From contig NZ_JAMXMY010000026.1 of the NCBI RefSeq assembly GCF_024055795.1, forward strand, positions 1-64,000: a DNA stretch of 64,000 nucleotides. Reading direction: 5' to 3'. Shown here piece by piece: positions 9,583 to 17,807 of the stretch. The stretch is from Actinoallomurus purpureus. Lineage in GTDB: Bacteria; Actinomycetota; Actinomycetes; Streptosporangiales; Streptosporangiaceae. The position numbers and the translations under genes are program-made. The notes under the pieces were generated by a model. That model did no database searches. It was not told the origin of the DNA and worked only from the letters and a program-made list of their open reading frames with translations. The stretch's first letter is position 1, and each line of letters begins with the position of its first letter.

Positions 9583-9594
9583 GTAAAATGTCAC
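9583..9594 (-). promoter_or_regulatory. Candidate operator of the D-hydroxyproline dehydrogenase operon
   Basis: On the minus strand the sequence reads GTGACATTTTAC, inside ATGTGACATTTTAC. It differs by one base from the site before the importer operon at 6621-6632. It ends 6 bases from the GTG start, so a bound regulator would block transcription initiation directly. Confidence 0.55.
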
Positions 9595-9732
9595 ATGGCT
9601 CACCACGCGCACAAGAGTCCAAAGACCCGAGACCCAGGGGCCTGGACGGCATAGCGGTCGGCGACGCCTGGTTCCGGCGCTGCGACGACCTCGACGCCGG
9701 CGGATTCCTGCCCGGCCCCGCTCAGAGGTCGG

Positions 9733-10434
9733 TCAGGTCGCGCCGTGGTGCACGAGGCGACCGAGCGGCGCCAGCAGCAATGTGAGGATCACGACGTCGC
9801 ACACCATCGCCGACATGTGCGCGCGGATCCAGTGCCGCCTGTCGCCCGCACCGCGCAGCAGCCGGAATGAGGACCGGTGGACGGAGTAGCTCTTGATCGA
9901 GCAGAGCGCCAGTCCGAGGATGGCCCCGACGGTCGCGTAGGTCCCGACCGCGTCGGTGGCCTTCACCCCGGCTGGTAGCGGGTCCCGGGCGATCGACAGG
10001 AACCCCAGCAACGTCGCCCACAGCGCGGCGACCCCGGTCCTGGCCAGCGCCACGTTCAGCAGTTCACCGGCGGTCGCGTCGTCGCGGAAGTGCTCCCCGA
10101 GGCTCATCGCGCGCAGTTCGGCGACGACCAGGGCCCGGGCGAAGACCCAGACCGCGACGACGCCGAACAGGGTCGTCGCGTCGGCCAGCCACCACGGCGG
10201 GTCGGACTCGACCCAGACCCGCTCGGCATCGGGCCAGGCCAGGAGGAACAGGCTGAGCGCCGCGACGAGGACGATGTACGGCGCTCGGCGCGCATCGCCG
10301 TCGGCGGCAGGGGCACCGGCATCCGGGGCCGGGCGGCCGGGCTTCGGCCTGTCCGCGGCCCTCGGGGCGGTGCCGGTCGAGGTGCCATCGCTCGGTCTCT
10401 CACGGCGCCGCCGCGACCGTCCCCCCACGGGCAT
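9733..10434 (-). CDS. Integral membrane protein of unknown function
   Basis: 233 residues. The first 50 or so are polar, Arg/Pro-rich and probably cytoplasmic. About four hydrophobic segments follow: APYIVLVAALSLFLLAW, TTLFGVVAVWVFARALVVAE, ALWATLLGFLSI with YATVGAILGLALCSI, and a C-terminal MVCDVVILTLLLAPLG. I do not recognise a family. No cysteine pairs or catalytic motifs are visible. It stands alone, tail to tail in orientation with neither neighbour, and ends 155 bases from the start of the dehydrogenase operon on the same strand. A real gene by codon pattern and membrane layout; function unknown. Confidence 0.65.
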   Translation of the reverse strand: MPVGGRSRRRRERPSDGTSTGTAPRAADRPKPGRPAPDAGAPAADGDARRAPYIVLVAALSLFLLAWPDAERVWVESDPPWWLADATTLFGVVAVWVFARALVVAELRAMSLGEHFRDDATAGELLNVALARTGVAALWATLLGFLSIARDPLPAGVKATDAVGTYATVGAILGLALCSIKSYSVHRSSFRLLRGAGDRRHWIRAHMSAMVCDVVILTLLLAPLGRLVHHGAT

Positions 10435-10526
10435 CCCCTCCCCCGAACTCCAGGCCGGGGACGAACCTACACCGGACCACGCCCGTCACGAGCCGGAGCC
10501 AGGCGGAGGGCCCTGACGCGGCCGTG

Positions 10527-10562
10527 GACGGTGGGGCCCTCCGCGGGCGGAACCCCACCGTC
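10527..10562 (-). terminator. Hairpin terminator after the Tat-secreted lyase-like gene
   Basis: GACGGTGGGG at 10527-10536 pairs with CCCCACCGTC at 10553-10562 across a 16-base loop. The hairpin begins 8 bases after the stop codon of the minus-strand gene at 10571. There is no T-run, which is normal for actinomycete terminators. Confidence 0.6.
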
Positions 10563-10570
10563 AGATCCCT

Positions 10571-11401
10571 CTAGGCGCGGGAGGCCTGGTAGTTACGGAA
10601 CAGCAGGTGCGTGTCGATGATGTCGGAGGACGCGCTTTTGATCGACCGGTAGATCCCCCACTTGGGCCGGACGTAGTCGCCCTCGTCGGGGATGTTCACG
10701 TTGGACATGCTCTTGTCGACCACGACGGGGGCACTGGACCCCGTGCCGTTGCGGGCCACGAACCGGGCCTTGCCCTCCGGGCCGATCGTGAAGGTCCACT
10801 CGACGGTGATCCACTTGTTGCGCAGCGGGGACAGGTCGGTCGAGGCGATGTCCGGCGACCCGGGCATGCCATACGCCCGGGCCCGGAACGTCTCGCTGCT
10901 ACCGCTTCGGCCGAGGTCGAGCGTGATCCAGGGCCCGCCGTTCGTGGCGGGCGTCTTGAGCTGGAAGATGTGCGTGAACTTGCTGGTGCCGTGCAGCGTG
11001 GTCGGCATGAACATCTCGTACGAGATGGTCCAGGTCTCGCCGTTCTTCATCTTCAGGGCCTTGCCGCCCGACACCATGCCCTTGGACTCGGTGCGCTGCC
11101 GGTCGTTGTCACCGGTGCTGTCCAGGTCGTCCTTGTAGATGTCGAACCGGTAGTGGTCGCCCTCGACGTAGACGTACTTGCGGCCCGGGTGCTTGCCGAC
11201 GCGGTCGGCCTCGATGCCCTCGAAGGCGTTCAGGCCGTCGCTGGACGGGCTCGGCGACCAGAGCACCTGGGCGGCGTACGCGCTGCCGGCCGTGGCGGCG
11301 GTCCATCCGGTGACCGCGAGCGGTGCGGCGATCGCGGCGGCGGCCAGGGTGCCGAGCACTCTGCGGCGTGCGTACCCGGGCGTAGCGGAGGGGTGGATCA
11401 C
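10571..11401 (-). CDS. Tat-exported polysaccharide lyase-like protein (concanavalin-A-like fold)
   Basis: 276 residues from the GTG at 11401, which has AAGGAG 6 bases upstream; an ATG 35 codons further up has no such site. The N-terminus carries a twin-arginine signal (YARRRVLGTLAAAAIAA, ending near YAAQV). The secreted part has beta-sandwich segments such as ETWTISYEMFMPT, FTHIFQLK, PWITLDLGRSG and WITVEWTFTIGPEGKARF. These resemble the heparin-lyase-I-like Polysacc_lyase family. Substrate unknown; polysaccharide binding without lyase activity is also possible. A single-gene unit with its own terminator. Confidence 0.65.
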   Translation of the reverse strand: MIHPSATPGYARRRVLGTLAAAAIAAPLAVTGWTAATAGSAYAAQVLWSPSPSSDGLNAFEGIEADRVGKHPGRKYVYVEGDHYRFDIYKDDLDSTGDNDRQRTESKGMVSGGKALKMKNGETWTISYEMFMPTTLHGTSKFTHIFQLKTPATNGGPWITLDLGRSGSSETFRARAYGMPGSPDIASTDLSPLRNKWITVEWTFTIGPEGKARFVARNGTGSSAPVVVDKSMSNVNIPDEGDYVRPKWGIYRSIKSASSDIIDTHLLFRNYQASRA

Positions 11402-11829
11402 GGCGACTCCTTCCTGGTGCGCGAGGCGGCCGAGGAGCGCCGCCACGCGACGGGGCGGGGCACACGACCCTCGTGGCCGGTCGGCGCGAGAGGGGTGTGA
11501 AGCCATGGAATCATCGGATGACTAATCCATCAACAAGCTTTACAAAAAAGATCGCCCATCAGCGGCGAAGCACCGCACGACAGCGGGTCCACAGCCAAAT
11601 TTCGTCGACGATGCAAGGTGCCTGGACCACTCATCCACCCCAGAGGACGAGCGTCGACAGGGATTGGCGGCACGTACGGCCTCACAGGCGAGAGGCGATA
11701 CATCCGACGTCTCGCCATCTCCCTGGCGCCGCCGGGCTGCCATCGGCCCCGCGAGTCGCGGCCTTTACAAAGTAGAGTTCTATCACTCTCCGAATACTAA
11801 TGATCACTTTACGTTGTTACGATGGTGCG
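11402..11829. other. Intergenic region with lower GC
   Basis: About 430 bases between divergent genes, clearly richer in A and T than its surroundings (for example around 11520-11560 and 11760-11815). It should hold the promoters of both flanking genes. Short open frames here lack ribosome sites and recognisable products. Confidence 0.5.
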
Positions 11830-13083
11830 ATGACCCCTGAATCCCCCACAGGCCGGCACGCGCCCGGCGATTTCGACATCGCCCGTGACGTCGCCGGCGG
11901 GCTTCCCCTGGCACTGGTCGAGCAATGGCGGCGCGGCGGTCAGACCGCCGCGGACGCGCGGCGCCTCCTGAGCCGATACGCGATCGACGGCTACAGCGTC
12001 GTGTCGGACTCGGCGGGGCTCACGAAGCTCAGCGAGCGGCTGGCACTGCTGGAGGTGCTGGCGCTCATCGACCGGCCGAAGCGGATCCTGCACGCGTACG
12101 GCCGCGCCATCGGGGGCCGGGCGATCGGAGTGTGGGCGGCCGACAACGCCCAGCTGTTCCATCCGGCCGCCACCCGCGCTCCGGCGCTGCTGTCCGCCCT
12201 GCTGAGCGTGCAGGACGAGATCGAGCGCCATTGCCGGATCCGGATCGCGATCGGCGTCCACCACGGGATCTTCAGCGAGCTGTCCGGCGGCCTGTACGGC
12301 GCGGACGCCGAGGGGATCGAGGACCTCGCGGAGAACCATCTCGACGGCGGCGAGATCGCCGTGACCCAGCCGGTGGTCGACCGGCTCCCGGCCGGCCACG
12401 CCTTCACCCTGCGGCGCAAGGACGGCCCGCCCCATCCGCTCGGCGCCGTCCACCAGGTGCTCGACGGTCCCCGCCTGGAGGACGTGCGCCCCGACGAGGA
12501 CGAGCGGTACCCCATTCCGTACTCCCCCGACCTGCACGCCGACCTCCTGCGCCTGGAGCGCTCTCCCGCAGACCCCGAGCTCCTCCCCCGGCTGACCGCC
12601 CGTCACCTCCACGACCGCACCGTCGTCCTGGTCGAACGCGGCGCCGCCCCGGCGGAGACACCCGACCTCGCGCTGCTGCGCGGGCTGGCCCTGTCGGCCG
12701 CGATGAAGGAGACGGGCCTGCGCCTGCTGCCCCCGAGCGGCGCCGCCGAGATCAAGGTCGCCGGTCCGCTGGCCATCTACCTCTTCGACGAACCCGCGCC
12801 CGCGGTCCACTTCGCGCTACGGCTCCGCGCGGGCCTGGCCGAACGCGAGATCGTCTGCCGGATCGGCGTGGACACCGGACCGGTGCTGACCGCCAAGACG
12901 CCCGGCGGCGGCCGGGACATCGCCGGAGCACCGGTCAACCTCGCGTCCAAGATGGCCCAGGACATCGGACGGCCCGGCCACGTCTACCTCAGCGCGGCCC
13001 TGCGCGAGCAGACCGGCCTGGGCCGCTTCGTGCCGGTCGAGCGGGCCGTCTCCGGCGTGCGCATCAGCTTCTTCGAGGGATGA
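11830..13083 (+). CDS. Protein with two degenerate class III cyclase homology domains
   Basis: 417 residues from the ATG at 11830 (an ATG at 11800 is in frame, but I see no ribosome site for either). Two cyclase-like halves are visible. The first has VVSDSAGLTKLSE in place of the metal-binding DIxGFTxLS strand, then RIRIAIGVHHG and a DAEGIEDLAENH stretch. The second has CRIGVDTGPVLTA and DIAGAPVNLASKMAQDIG, close to the conserved G-x-VNLAxR/KM segment. The second metal aspartate and the substrate-specifying residues are not obvious, and the second half appears to lack its own metal strand. It may be a pseudo-cyclase or a heterodomain enzyme with one active site. No membrane or sensor domain is attached. 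Confidence 0.6.
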   Translation: MTPESPTGRHAPGDFDIARDVAGGLPLALVEQWRRGGQTAADARRLLSRYAIDGYSVVSDSAGLTKLSERLALLEVLALIDRPKRILHAYGRAIGGRAIGVWAADNAQLFHPAATRAPALLSALLSVQDEIERHCRIRIAIGVHHGIFSELSGGLYGADAEGIEDLAENHLDGGEIAVTQPVVDRLPAGHAFTLRRKDGPPHPLGAVHQVLDGPRLEDVRPDEDERYPIPYSPDLHADLLRLERSPADPELLPRLTARHLHDRTVVLVERGAAPAETPDLALLRGLALSAAMKETGLRLLPPSGAAEIKVAGPLAIYLFDEPAPAVHFALRLRAGLAEREIVCRIGVDTGPVLTAKTPGGGRDIAGAPVNLASKMAQDIGRPGHVYLSAALREQTGLGRFVPVERAVSGVRISFFEG

Positions 13084-13088
13084 GTTCG

Positions 13089-13787
13089 TTAGCGCAGGTG
13101 GCGGGCGAGGAAGTCCTCGGCGCGGCTCCAGGCGCGGGCGGCGGGTTCGGGATCGTAGAACATCGGCGCCTTGCGGTTGTGGAAGGCGTGCCCCGCCTGC
13201 TCCTCGACGTGGATCTCGACGTTGGGCCGATCCGCGACGGCGGCCTCCACCCGGGCGACGTCCTCGCGCGGGATGTACGGATCGCTGCCGCCGAAGTGCA
13301 GTTGCAACGGCCGTTCGATGTCGTCGAGGAGGCCGAGCCGTTTCGGGACGCCGGAGCCGTAGAAGGAGACGACGGCGGCCGCGGTGTCGCGTGCGGCGAG
13401 GGCGAAGGCGATCGAACCGCCGAGGCAGAAACCGACGACGCCGACCCGGCCGTCGACCTCGGGCAGTTCGGCGAGGCGATCGAGAGCCGCGGCCGCGTCG
13501 GCCACCCCCTGCTCGGCGTCGAAGCGCCGGGCCAGCTCGACCGACGCCCTGAGCCCCGCCTCATCGTGGTCGGCGCGCCAGCCGGGCCGTATCCGCCAGA
13601 ACAGATCCGGGGCGGCGGCGACATACCCGAGGCCGGCGAGGTCCTCGGCGACCGCCTCGATGTAGTCACCGACCCCGTAGATCTCTTGAACGATCAGAAC
13701 TCCGGGCCCGGTGCCGCCTTCGGGGAGCCAGACCTTCAGATCGAAGGTACCGCCGGGAACCGCCACCTGCTCGACGCGCGACGTCAT
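13089..13787 (-). CDS. Dienelactone hydrolase family protein
   Basis: 232 residues, the normal length. Alpha/beta hydrolase with the DLH cysteine nucleophile in VGFCLGGSIAF, aspartate in FGGSDPYIP and histidine in EEQAGHAFHN. The oxyanion region is VLIVQEIYGV. DLH proteins hydrolyse dienelactones in aromatic breakdown, but many family members act on unrelated esters. No catechol-pathway genes are nearby, so the substrate is open. It is convergent with the cyclase-like gene, the stops being 5 bases apart. Confidence 0.85.
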   Translation of the reverse strand: MTSRVEQVAVPGGTFDLKVWLPEGGTGPGVLIVQEIYGVGDYIEAVAEDLAGLGYVAAAPDLFWRIRPGWRADHDEAGLRASVELARRFDAEQGVADAAAALDRLAELPEVDGRVGVVGFCLGGSIAFALAARDTAAAVVSFYGSGVPKRLGLLDDIERPLQLHFGGSDPYIPREDVARVEAAVADRPNVEIHVEEQAGHAFHNRKAPMFYDPEPAARAWSRAEDFLARHLR

Positions 13788-13908
13788 GCCGTCCAGCGTA
13801 GATCACCGCGGGTCGGCGACCGGTTCGGCCCCCGGCATCGGTGGCGACCTGAGCCGGACGGCTCGATGCGCGCCCGCTACCCGTAGGCGCCGGGCGGGCC
13901 GTGATGGC

Positions 13909-14469
13909 TCACCGGGGCGCCGCGCCCTCTGCCTCCGGGAGCCGGTAGCAGTAGCCCACCCGGCGTACGGTCACCAGGCGCCGGCCGTGGCGCCCGAGCT
14001 TGCGGCGCAGCCGATGGACGTGGACGTCCACCGTCCGGGGAACGACCACGGCCGCGCCCTCCCAGACCGCGTTCATCAGGTGGATGCGGGAGAACACCTT
14101 TCCGGGACGCGCCGTCAGGTAGTCCAGTAGTTCGAACTCCTGGAACGTCAGCGTCACCTCCTTTCCGTCCACCCAGACGCGCCTGGCGTCGCGCTCGACC
14201 ACCAGGTCGGCGGTCTCCCGCTCGGCACCCTGTGGGCCCGTGACCGGATGGGCGAACAACCCCGGCACGGTCGCCGGCGTTCCGACGTCCGCCGCCGGGA
14301 GCAGATGGGCGGTGATCACCATGACCTGGCCGGTCTCGGGGATGGGGATCACCTCGAGCAGACCGCCCGGTGGCGTGTCGCCCGTGATCGGTGGCAGCCT
14401 GCCGCCGAAGCCGGGCCGATCGTCGTCGTTGAGGTGTGCGTCGTGCGTCGCAAGCTGAAGTCGTGGCAT
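13909..14469 (-). CDS. Orphan winged-helix (OmpR/PhoB-type DNA-binding) regulator without receiver domain
   Basis: 186 residues from the ATG at 14469, which has AAGGAAG 7 bases upstream. The C-terminal half is a complete Trans_reg_C winged helix: TLTFQEFELLDYLTARPG, KVFSRIHLMNAVW, RTVDVHVHRLRRKLG and VTVRRVGYCYRL. The N-terminal 90 residues are not a receiver: there is no phospho-acceptor aspartate pocket, only an Asp/Pro-rich stretch and a strand-rich VIPIPETGQVMVITAHLLP. No histidine kinase is adjacent. It probably responds to a signal other than phosphorylation. Confidence 0.75.
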   Translation of the reverse strand: MPRLQLATHDAHLNDDDRPGFGGRLPPITGDTPPGGLLEVIPIPETGQVMVITAHLLPAADVGTPATVPGLFAHPVTGPQGAERETADLVVERDARRVWVDGKEVTLTFQEFELLDYLTARPGKVFSRIHLMNAVWEGAAVVVPRTVDVHVHRLRRKLGRHGRRLVTVRRVGYCYRLPEAEGAAPR

Positions 14470-14924
14470 TGACGGACTTCCTTGATTCCCATGGGCGTTG
14501 ACAGGCCGTAGGAGCAGACCGGAGACGGGCGTCGTGAACGGACGGCCGTCACGCACCGCTCCGGCCGCTCGAGAGCTCTTCGGATCTTCAGCGTCGGGGC
14601 ATGGGAGGCGCACACAGCGCGCTGGCCTGCCGGCGGAGATCGACGTGCCGGCGCACTGTCAAGGGAACGTTGCGGATCACAAGTCCAGAGTGTGGAGATT
14701 TCCCTACTTTGTCAATAGGAAATATCAGATAGGTCCGGGCGACGCCCTCATCCGAGACCGGCGCCGCCGCCCTATCGCGGTTCGCCGTTGTTCTGGGGAT
14801 TCCAGGCCGTGACGGGGGTACGGAAGGGCGAAGGACGCGACGTGGGTTGGCGTAGCATCGGCGAAGGATGATCGGCGGCCGTAAGGTGAACACCGCCATC
14901 ATTCGGTGCGGAGGTGGAGACGAC
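14470..14924. other. Intergenic region between divergent regulator genes
   Basis: 455 bases. It includes an A/T-rich patch around 14685-14730, a likely promoter region for one or both flanking genes. I see no gene or repeat in it. Confidence 0.4.
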
Positions 14925-15314
14925 ATGGCGGCGGATCGACCGGACGAAGCGACGCTGGATGTGACGGTCGAACCACGTGATACGTGGTCGCTGGTGCACG
15001 TCTCGGGTGAACTCGACTACACGACCGTGGGAGTTCTCCGTGAGCAGCTGGACACCATGCTGTCCGCGGGCCAGATCCAGATCGCGCTTGAGCTGTCCAT
15101 GCTCGACTTCTGCGACTCGGTGGGGCTGGGGTGTTTCGTCGGCGCGTGGAAGCGCGCCCGTAAGGCCGGCGGCGACCTGCTGCTCCTTCGACCCGCCGGG
15201 CATGTTCAGCGGATGCTCCGGATCACGGGGCTCGACAGGTTCCTCTCCAGCCGCGATCAGCTTCCGGGCGGCGCACCGACCGGCGGTGACGCGGACCTGA
15301 CGGCGGCCCTGTAG
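14925..15314 (+). CDS. STAS-domain anti-sigma factor antagonist
   Basis: 129 residues from the ATG at 14925, preceded by GGAGGTGGAG; an upstream ATG at 14868 is in frame but less well placed. One STAS domain: SLVHVSGELDYTTVGVLREQ, then the phospho-site strand MLDFCDSVGLGCFVGAWK, then GDLLLLRPAGHVQRML and LDRFL. In this family a serine in the D-S-S/T-G motif is phosphorylated by the partner anti-sigma kinase. Here the motif is D-S-V-G, so one of the two possible acceptor positions is lost. No anti-sigma kinase is adjacent. Role in sigma-factor switching is inferred from family. Confidence 0.82.
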   Translation: MAADRPDEATLDVTVEPRDTWSLVHVSGELDYTTVGVLREQLDTMLSAGQIQIALELSMLDFCDSVGLGCFVGAWKRARKAGGDLLLLRPAGHVQRMLRITGLDRFLSSRDQLPGGAPTGGDADLTAAL

Positions 15315-15382
15315 ACGCTTCACGTCAGACCGGTGGCACACCCACGGCTCCTCGGCCGTCATCGCGTGTTCCGGCAGGACCG

Positions 15383-17476
15383 TCAGATCGGTGACGCGCC
15401 CATCATCGCCAGCCAGTCGGCCTTCTCCGCCAGGGCCGCCGCGATGCCGTCCCGGCTCCGGGGCGAGTGTCCTTCTCCCGGAAGCAAGACGAGCCGCGCT
15501 CGGGTCCCATTGGCGATCAGCGCCTGGAACAGCAGCGTCGCCTGGAGCACCGGGGTCGCGGGATTCGGATCGGCCTCGCCGTGGATGATCAGAACGGGCC
15601 TCCGGATGCGCGGCGCGTTGACGATCGCGTCGAAGTCCGCGTAGACGCGCGGAGCCTCCCAGAGTGTGCGGGTCTCGTCCTGGAAGCCCAAGAGGGTCAG
15701 CTGCCGGGAGTAGGCGCCGCTCTGAACGATCGCCGTGCTGAACAGATCACAGTCCGCGATCGCCAGCAACGCGAGTGTCGCGCCGAAACTGGCACCACCG
15801 ACGGCGAGAAGGGACGGGCCGGCGTGCTCGGCGACTCCGCTGCCGAGGACCGCTTCGCGGATCTGCCGGACGAGGCGCGGCCGGATCTCCTCGTCGGTAA
15901 CCCCCGGTGGCCAGCCGGGGACGATCCTCAGGTCGAGGACGCCGTATCCGGCGAGGGTCAGGCCGTAAGGGTCGAGCGTGGAAGAGCCGGCGGGGATCGC
16001 CTCGCCGGCCTGTGACAACCAGACGAGGACGGCCGCCGGATCACGTCGGGTGGGCAGGTGGAGCGTGAACTCCGCGTCCGCCTCGGCGATCCTGCCGTGC
16101 AGCGGTGGCCGCCCTCCCGGGTGGGCCGGCAGCGGGGACCGCACCCGCCTCCTGTCGCGGACGGTCCTGACATCGCCGGGATCCCAGCCCGCGAGGGTGA
16201 TGGGCTCCTCGTCCTCCGGCACCGCGAGGTCGAACAGCCGGCTCGCGACCGCGCCCTCGTCCGGCACCTCCCAGACGACCAGGTTGTTCGCGGCGTCGAC
16301 GGTGGCGAACCGCCGACCGGCCGCCGCCGAACGCGGCGCGACCGCCGCGATCTTGATCAGCGTGGGTGGCCGGAGGCCGAGGGCCAGGCAGCGGACCGGC
16401 CGGGGAGCACCGGGGTCGACGACGAGGACGGTATAGGAGCCATCGGCGTCCAGGGCCAGGACGAAGAGGCCGTCCTGGCGGTGCGCGTGGAGGTAGCGTC
16501 CTCGGTGCCGGTGCAGCGGGCGACCGGGCTCCACGGCGCCGTCCGCCATCGCGTACGAGGTGATCGCGAAACCGTCCGGGTGACCCGTGACCGTGACGAG
16601 GTGCGCCGCCCGCGCGGTCGTCGGCGTGCGCCCGCCTGCTCGCCTCGGCCCGTGAGGCGGCGCAGGGCGGACGGCCTCGACCCAGCAGAACTCGAGCACC
16701 GGGCCCTCGTCGACCTGGATCAGGTGCTCATCCGCTGAGCCGGGGATGCCGACCGCCACGACCGCGCGGCCTGTCACCGCCGGAGCGCAGGCCGCGACGT
16801 GCCCGGTCGAGGTGCCCCGCACCCGCTGGTACGGCCGGGTGTCGAGGGAGATCGGACCGGCCGTGCCTCTGCCCGGATCCAGGGCGACGAAGCGGAATGG
16901 GTGGTACGCCGGGTGTGGAGCGTCCTTCAGGACCCGGACCCGTTCACCCGGCGTCGCCGCGAAGACGCGCTCGAACACCGGGTGCGTGGCGTCGCCGGGC
17001 GCGGTCATGGGGTCGCGCGGGCCGGGTGACGGGTCCACCGGCACCGCGAGCGAGGAACCTGCCCAGGCCAGGGGTGCCTCATCGAACGGGGGCAGAGCCG
17101 GCACCGGGCCCAGGAACGTGACCGAGCGGGCCACGACATCGGCGAGCCAGCATCGTGGGCCGCCGGAATCGATCGCGACGCCCGCGAACAATCGATGCTC
17201 CGTCGGGTGCTGGATCGGCTTTCCGAGCACTTCTCGCAGCCGCTCCGGAGCCCAGCGTGTCCCGTCCGGAGAATGAAAGAACAACCGCCCGGACGGAAGT
17301 GCCGCCGGAATGCGGTCGGGACGAACGGTGGACGGATATGGCATTCGGATGAGCGAGCTGCCATATCCGCCGCCGTGAGATTCCGTCGCGGTCTCCGCGC
17401 ATGCGTCGAGCATGTCGCAGACCTGTTTCCGGAGTCTCTCGCCGATCACGTCACCCGCCACAGAGACCGGTGACAT
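15383..17476 (-). CDS. S9-family prolyl oligopeptidase-like serine peptidase of the RiPP-like cluster
   Basis: 697 residues. The N-terminal two thirds are beta-propeller-like, with repeated short strands and no membrane segment. The C-terminal alpha/beta hydrolase has serine in GGASFGATLALLA, aspartate in IIHGEADPNPATP and histidine in LLPGEGHSPRSRDG, in the correct S9 order. The ATG at 17476 lies 22 bases after the peptide-gene stop, so it is probably co-transcribed with it; the ribosome site is weak and a later start (about residue 45) is possible. In such clusters a cytosolic S9 enzyme is a good candidate for cutting off the leader. That role is inference; the fold is clear. Confidence 0.8.
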   Translation of the reverse strand: MSPVSVAGDVIGERLRKQVCDMLDACAETATESHGGGYGSSLIRMPYPSTVRPDRIPAALPSGRLFFHSPDGTRWAPERLREVLGKPIQHPTEHRLFAGVAIDSGGPRCWLADVVARSVTFLGPVPALPPFDEAPLAWAGSSLAVPVDPSPGPRDPMTAPGDATHPVFERVFAATPGERVRVLKDAPHPAYHPFRFVALDPGRGTAGPISLDTRPYQRVRGTSTGHVAACAPAVTGRAVVAVGIPGSADEHLIQVDEGPVLEFCWVEAVRPAPPHGPRRAGGRTPTTARAAHLVTVTGHPDGFAITSYAMADGAVEPGRPLHRHRGRYLHAHRQDGLFVLALDADGSYTVLVVDPGAPRPVRCLALGLRPPTLIKIAAVAPRSAAAGRRFATVDAANNLVVWEVPDEGAVASRLFDLAVPEDEEPITLAGWDPGDVRTVRDRRRVRSPLPAHPGGRPPLHGRIAEADAEFTLHLPTRRDPAAVLVWLSQAGEAIPAGSSTLDPYGLTLAGYGVLDLRIVPGWPPGVTDEEIRPRLVRQIREAVLGSGVAEHAGPSLLAVGGASFGATLALLAIADCDLFSTAIVQSGAYSRQLTLLGFQDETRTLWEAPRVYADFDAIVNAPRIRRPVLIIHGEADPNPATPVLQATLLFQALIANGTRARLVLLPGEGHSPRSRDGIAAALAEKADWLAMMGASPI

Positions 17477-17497
17477 GAAGCGCGATGAGGACCATTT

Positions 17498-17707
17498 TCA
17501 CTTGCAGCAGTAGACCTTGTAGCCGGTCCAGCAGCAGGCACCATCGCCGCAGCTGTTGCGGTTGCGCTCCGTGTATCCGGCCGGGCAGGACCCGGCGCAG
17601 AACGGCGCCGTCCCGTCCCAGTAGCAGACCTCGGCCTCACGCTCGTTGCGGTAGGGGGTGACGGTGAACGTGGCGCGTGTCGCGGCCATTTCCTGAAGAC
17701 CGTGCAT
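17498..17707 (-). CDS. Small 8-cysteine peptide, candidate RiPP/defensin-like precursor
   Basis: 69 residues from the ATG at 17707 (AAAGGA 9 bases upstream; an upstream in-frame start is less likely). Residues 1-27 look like a leader (MHGLQEMAATRATFTVTPYR) without a Sec signal. Residues 28-69 are cysteine-dense, with cysteines at 28, 37, 41, 53, 58, 59, 67 and 68 (spacing C-x8-C-x3-C-x11-C-x4-CC-x7-CC-K). Eight cysteines allow four disulfides. The C-x3-C pair recalls CSab defensins, but the closing C-x-C of that fold is replaced by CC. A thioredoxin-fused membrane protein, a leader-peptidase candidate and an exporter are adjacent. I recognise no exact family; precursor status rests on size, composition and context. 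Confidence 0.65.
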   Translation of the reverse strand: MHGLQEMAATRATFTVTPYRNEREAEVCYWDGTAPFCAGSCPAGYTERNRNSCGDGACCWTGYKVYCCK

Positions 17708-17752
17708 GCGTGGCAGATCCTTTCTTTTGACGGCTACCGGTTGCCCCGGCAC

Positions 17753-17807
17753 TAATAGGATGACCCGCCGACTTTCTCATGTCAATGAGCAATTCTTGAT
17801 CCTATTA
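17753..17807. promoter_or_regulatory. Promoter region of the cysteine-rich peptide gene with a 9-base inverted repeat
   Basis: TAATAGGAT at 17753-17761 and ATCCTATTA at 17799-17807 form a perfect inverted repeat around an A/T-rich core. On the minus strand TTGACA (centred near 17781) followed by an A/T-richer segment could serve as a promoter for the peptide gene. The repeat could be an operator or a weak hairpin after the B2 gene, whose stop lies at its edge. Confidence 0.4.

Noticed and set aside
11530-11743. Short minus-strand frames in the A/T-rich intergenic region
   Set aside because: No ribosome site, no recognisable product, and they lie in a probable promoter region.
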